Below are positions 63,656 to 64,000 of a stretch of 64,000 bases of DNA, one piece after another. The stretch is from Paucibacter sp. TC2R-5. GTDB taxonomy: Bacteria > Pseudomonadota > Gammaproteobacteria > Burkholderiales > Burkholderiaceae_C. The stretch covers positions 1-64,000 of the forward strand of contig NZ_JAJIRQ010000005.1 of NCBI RefSeq assembly GCF_025717605.1, written 5' to 3'. A program made the position numbers and the translations under genes. Each line of letters opens with the position of its first letter. Within the stretch, counting starts at the first letter, position 1. Below the pieces are notes generated by a model, which saw nothing but the letters and a program-made list of their open reading frames with translations, had not been told where the DNA came from and searched no databases.

Positions 63656-64000
63656 ATTTCGCTTCAGTCCTTCAATCTGAACTTGCTGCGTACGCTCGAC
63701 GTACTGCTGGAAACACGTAACCTCACGGCAGCGGGACGCTTGCTAGGCATGACCCAGTCTGCTGTGAGTCGGCAATTGGTGCAGTTGCGGGATCAATTGC
63801 GCGACCCGCTGCTCATTCGTGAAGGCCAGCGCTATATCCTGACGGCACGCGCCGTGTCGTTGCGCGCACCACTCAAGGCAATGCTGGTCGACATGGCGGC
63901 CTTGATGGAAGGGCCACTTTTTGACCCGGCCGAGTGCACACGGCGGTTCGCCATTTCCGGCTCCGACTACATTGCCGACAATATGCTACCCGACGTGATG
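63656..64000 (+). CDS. LysR-family transcriptional regulator, 3' end outside the window
   Basis: The frame runs from an in-frame TAG at 63644-63646 to the end of the window, so at least 115 codons are present. The N-terminal winged helix is clear: NLLRTLDVLLETRNLTAAG, GMTQSAVSRQL and DPLLIREG. An effector-binding domain begins (RRFAISGSDYIADNMLP). No ATG lies before the helix; the possible starts are ATT at 63656, with GAGAG five bases upstream, or a CTG or TTG a few codons later. The protein is cut by the window edge, so the target cannot be judged. Confidence 0.75.
   Translation, partial: MSLQSFNLNLLRTLDVLLETRNLTAAGRLLGMTQSAVSRQLVQLRDQLRDPLLIREGQRYILTARAVSLRAPLKAMLVDMAALMEGPLFDPAECTRRFAISGSDYIADNMLPDVM

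Overview
The window is GC-rich, densely coded chromosomal DNA from a betaproteobacterium. It most resembles the Burkholderiales, perhaps the Roseateles/Paucibacter/Leptothrix side of the order. That placement is inferred from base composition, the tkt-gap neighbourhood, a Tat-exported HiPIP, PEP-CTERM and GlyGly-CTERM sorting tails, and many c-di-GMP and sensor-kinase genes. I see no rRNA, tRNA, CRISPR array, insertion sequence or prophage.

Layout. 0.3-6.3 kb (minus strand): glnE, a rhombosortase, an EamA exporter, a Tat-type solute-binding protein and a glutathione S-transferase. 6.4-11.9 kb (plus): the giant envelope protein YhdP, a nitrilase-type amidase and a lipoprotein. 11.9-17.6 kb: ubiH, an aldo/keto reductase, and a propeller-GGDEF sensor cyclase behind an FNR-like palindrome. 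17.5-23.7 kb (minus): murU, a small PstS-like protein, an outer-membrane barrel, a PAS histidine kinase, and a response regulator with an altered HD-GYP domain. 23.9-31.5 kb (minus): a membrane-fused spermidine-synthase-like protein, a 2OG-Fe(II) oxygenase, a HupE-like membrane protein and a parvulin-type protein, then, beyond a terminator, a secreted PHP-type hydrolase. 31.7-41.4 kb: a PCu(A)C-like protein, a PEP-CTERM protein, a hemerythrin-like protein, tkt, gapA (both followed by strong terminators), a secreted subtilisin-like protease with a GlyGly-CTERM tail, a SPOR-like protein, birA and a SET-domain methyltransferase. 41.5-47.1 kb: topB with a histone-H1-like lysine tail, a histidine kinase and an AEC transporter. 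47.1-51.4 kb: a MerR regulator divergent from a HiPIP / DUF2256 / iron-sulfur photolyase / DCC oxidoreductase / Cys-rich miniprotein / membrane protein operon. 51.4-54.1 kb (minus): a glyoxalase, eutB and eutC. 54.4-61.4 kb: a 2020-residue hybrid kinase with an ATGA-coupled REC-GGDEF cyclase. 61.4-64 kb: a GNAT acetyltransferase, a membrane protein with a degenerate GGDEF domain, and the start of a LysR regulator cut by the window end.

Themes. (1) Signalling: three histidine kinases, an HD-GYP-like regulator and three GGDEF proteins point to extensive c-di-GMP control. (2) Redox and light: the HiPIP-photolyase operon has the exact cysteine spacing of bacterial iron-sulfur photolyases and adds several Cys-rich partners. 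It is the best candidate for an undescribed functional unit. (3) Surface sorting: a rhombosortase and a matching GlyGly-CTERM protease lie 34 kb apart, and a PEP-CTERM protein lies nearby. (4) A eukaryote-like SET methyltransferase is divergent from a topoisomerase III carrying a histone-like Lys/Ala tail, with a Z-DNA-prone GT/GC tract between them.
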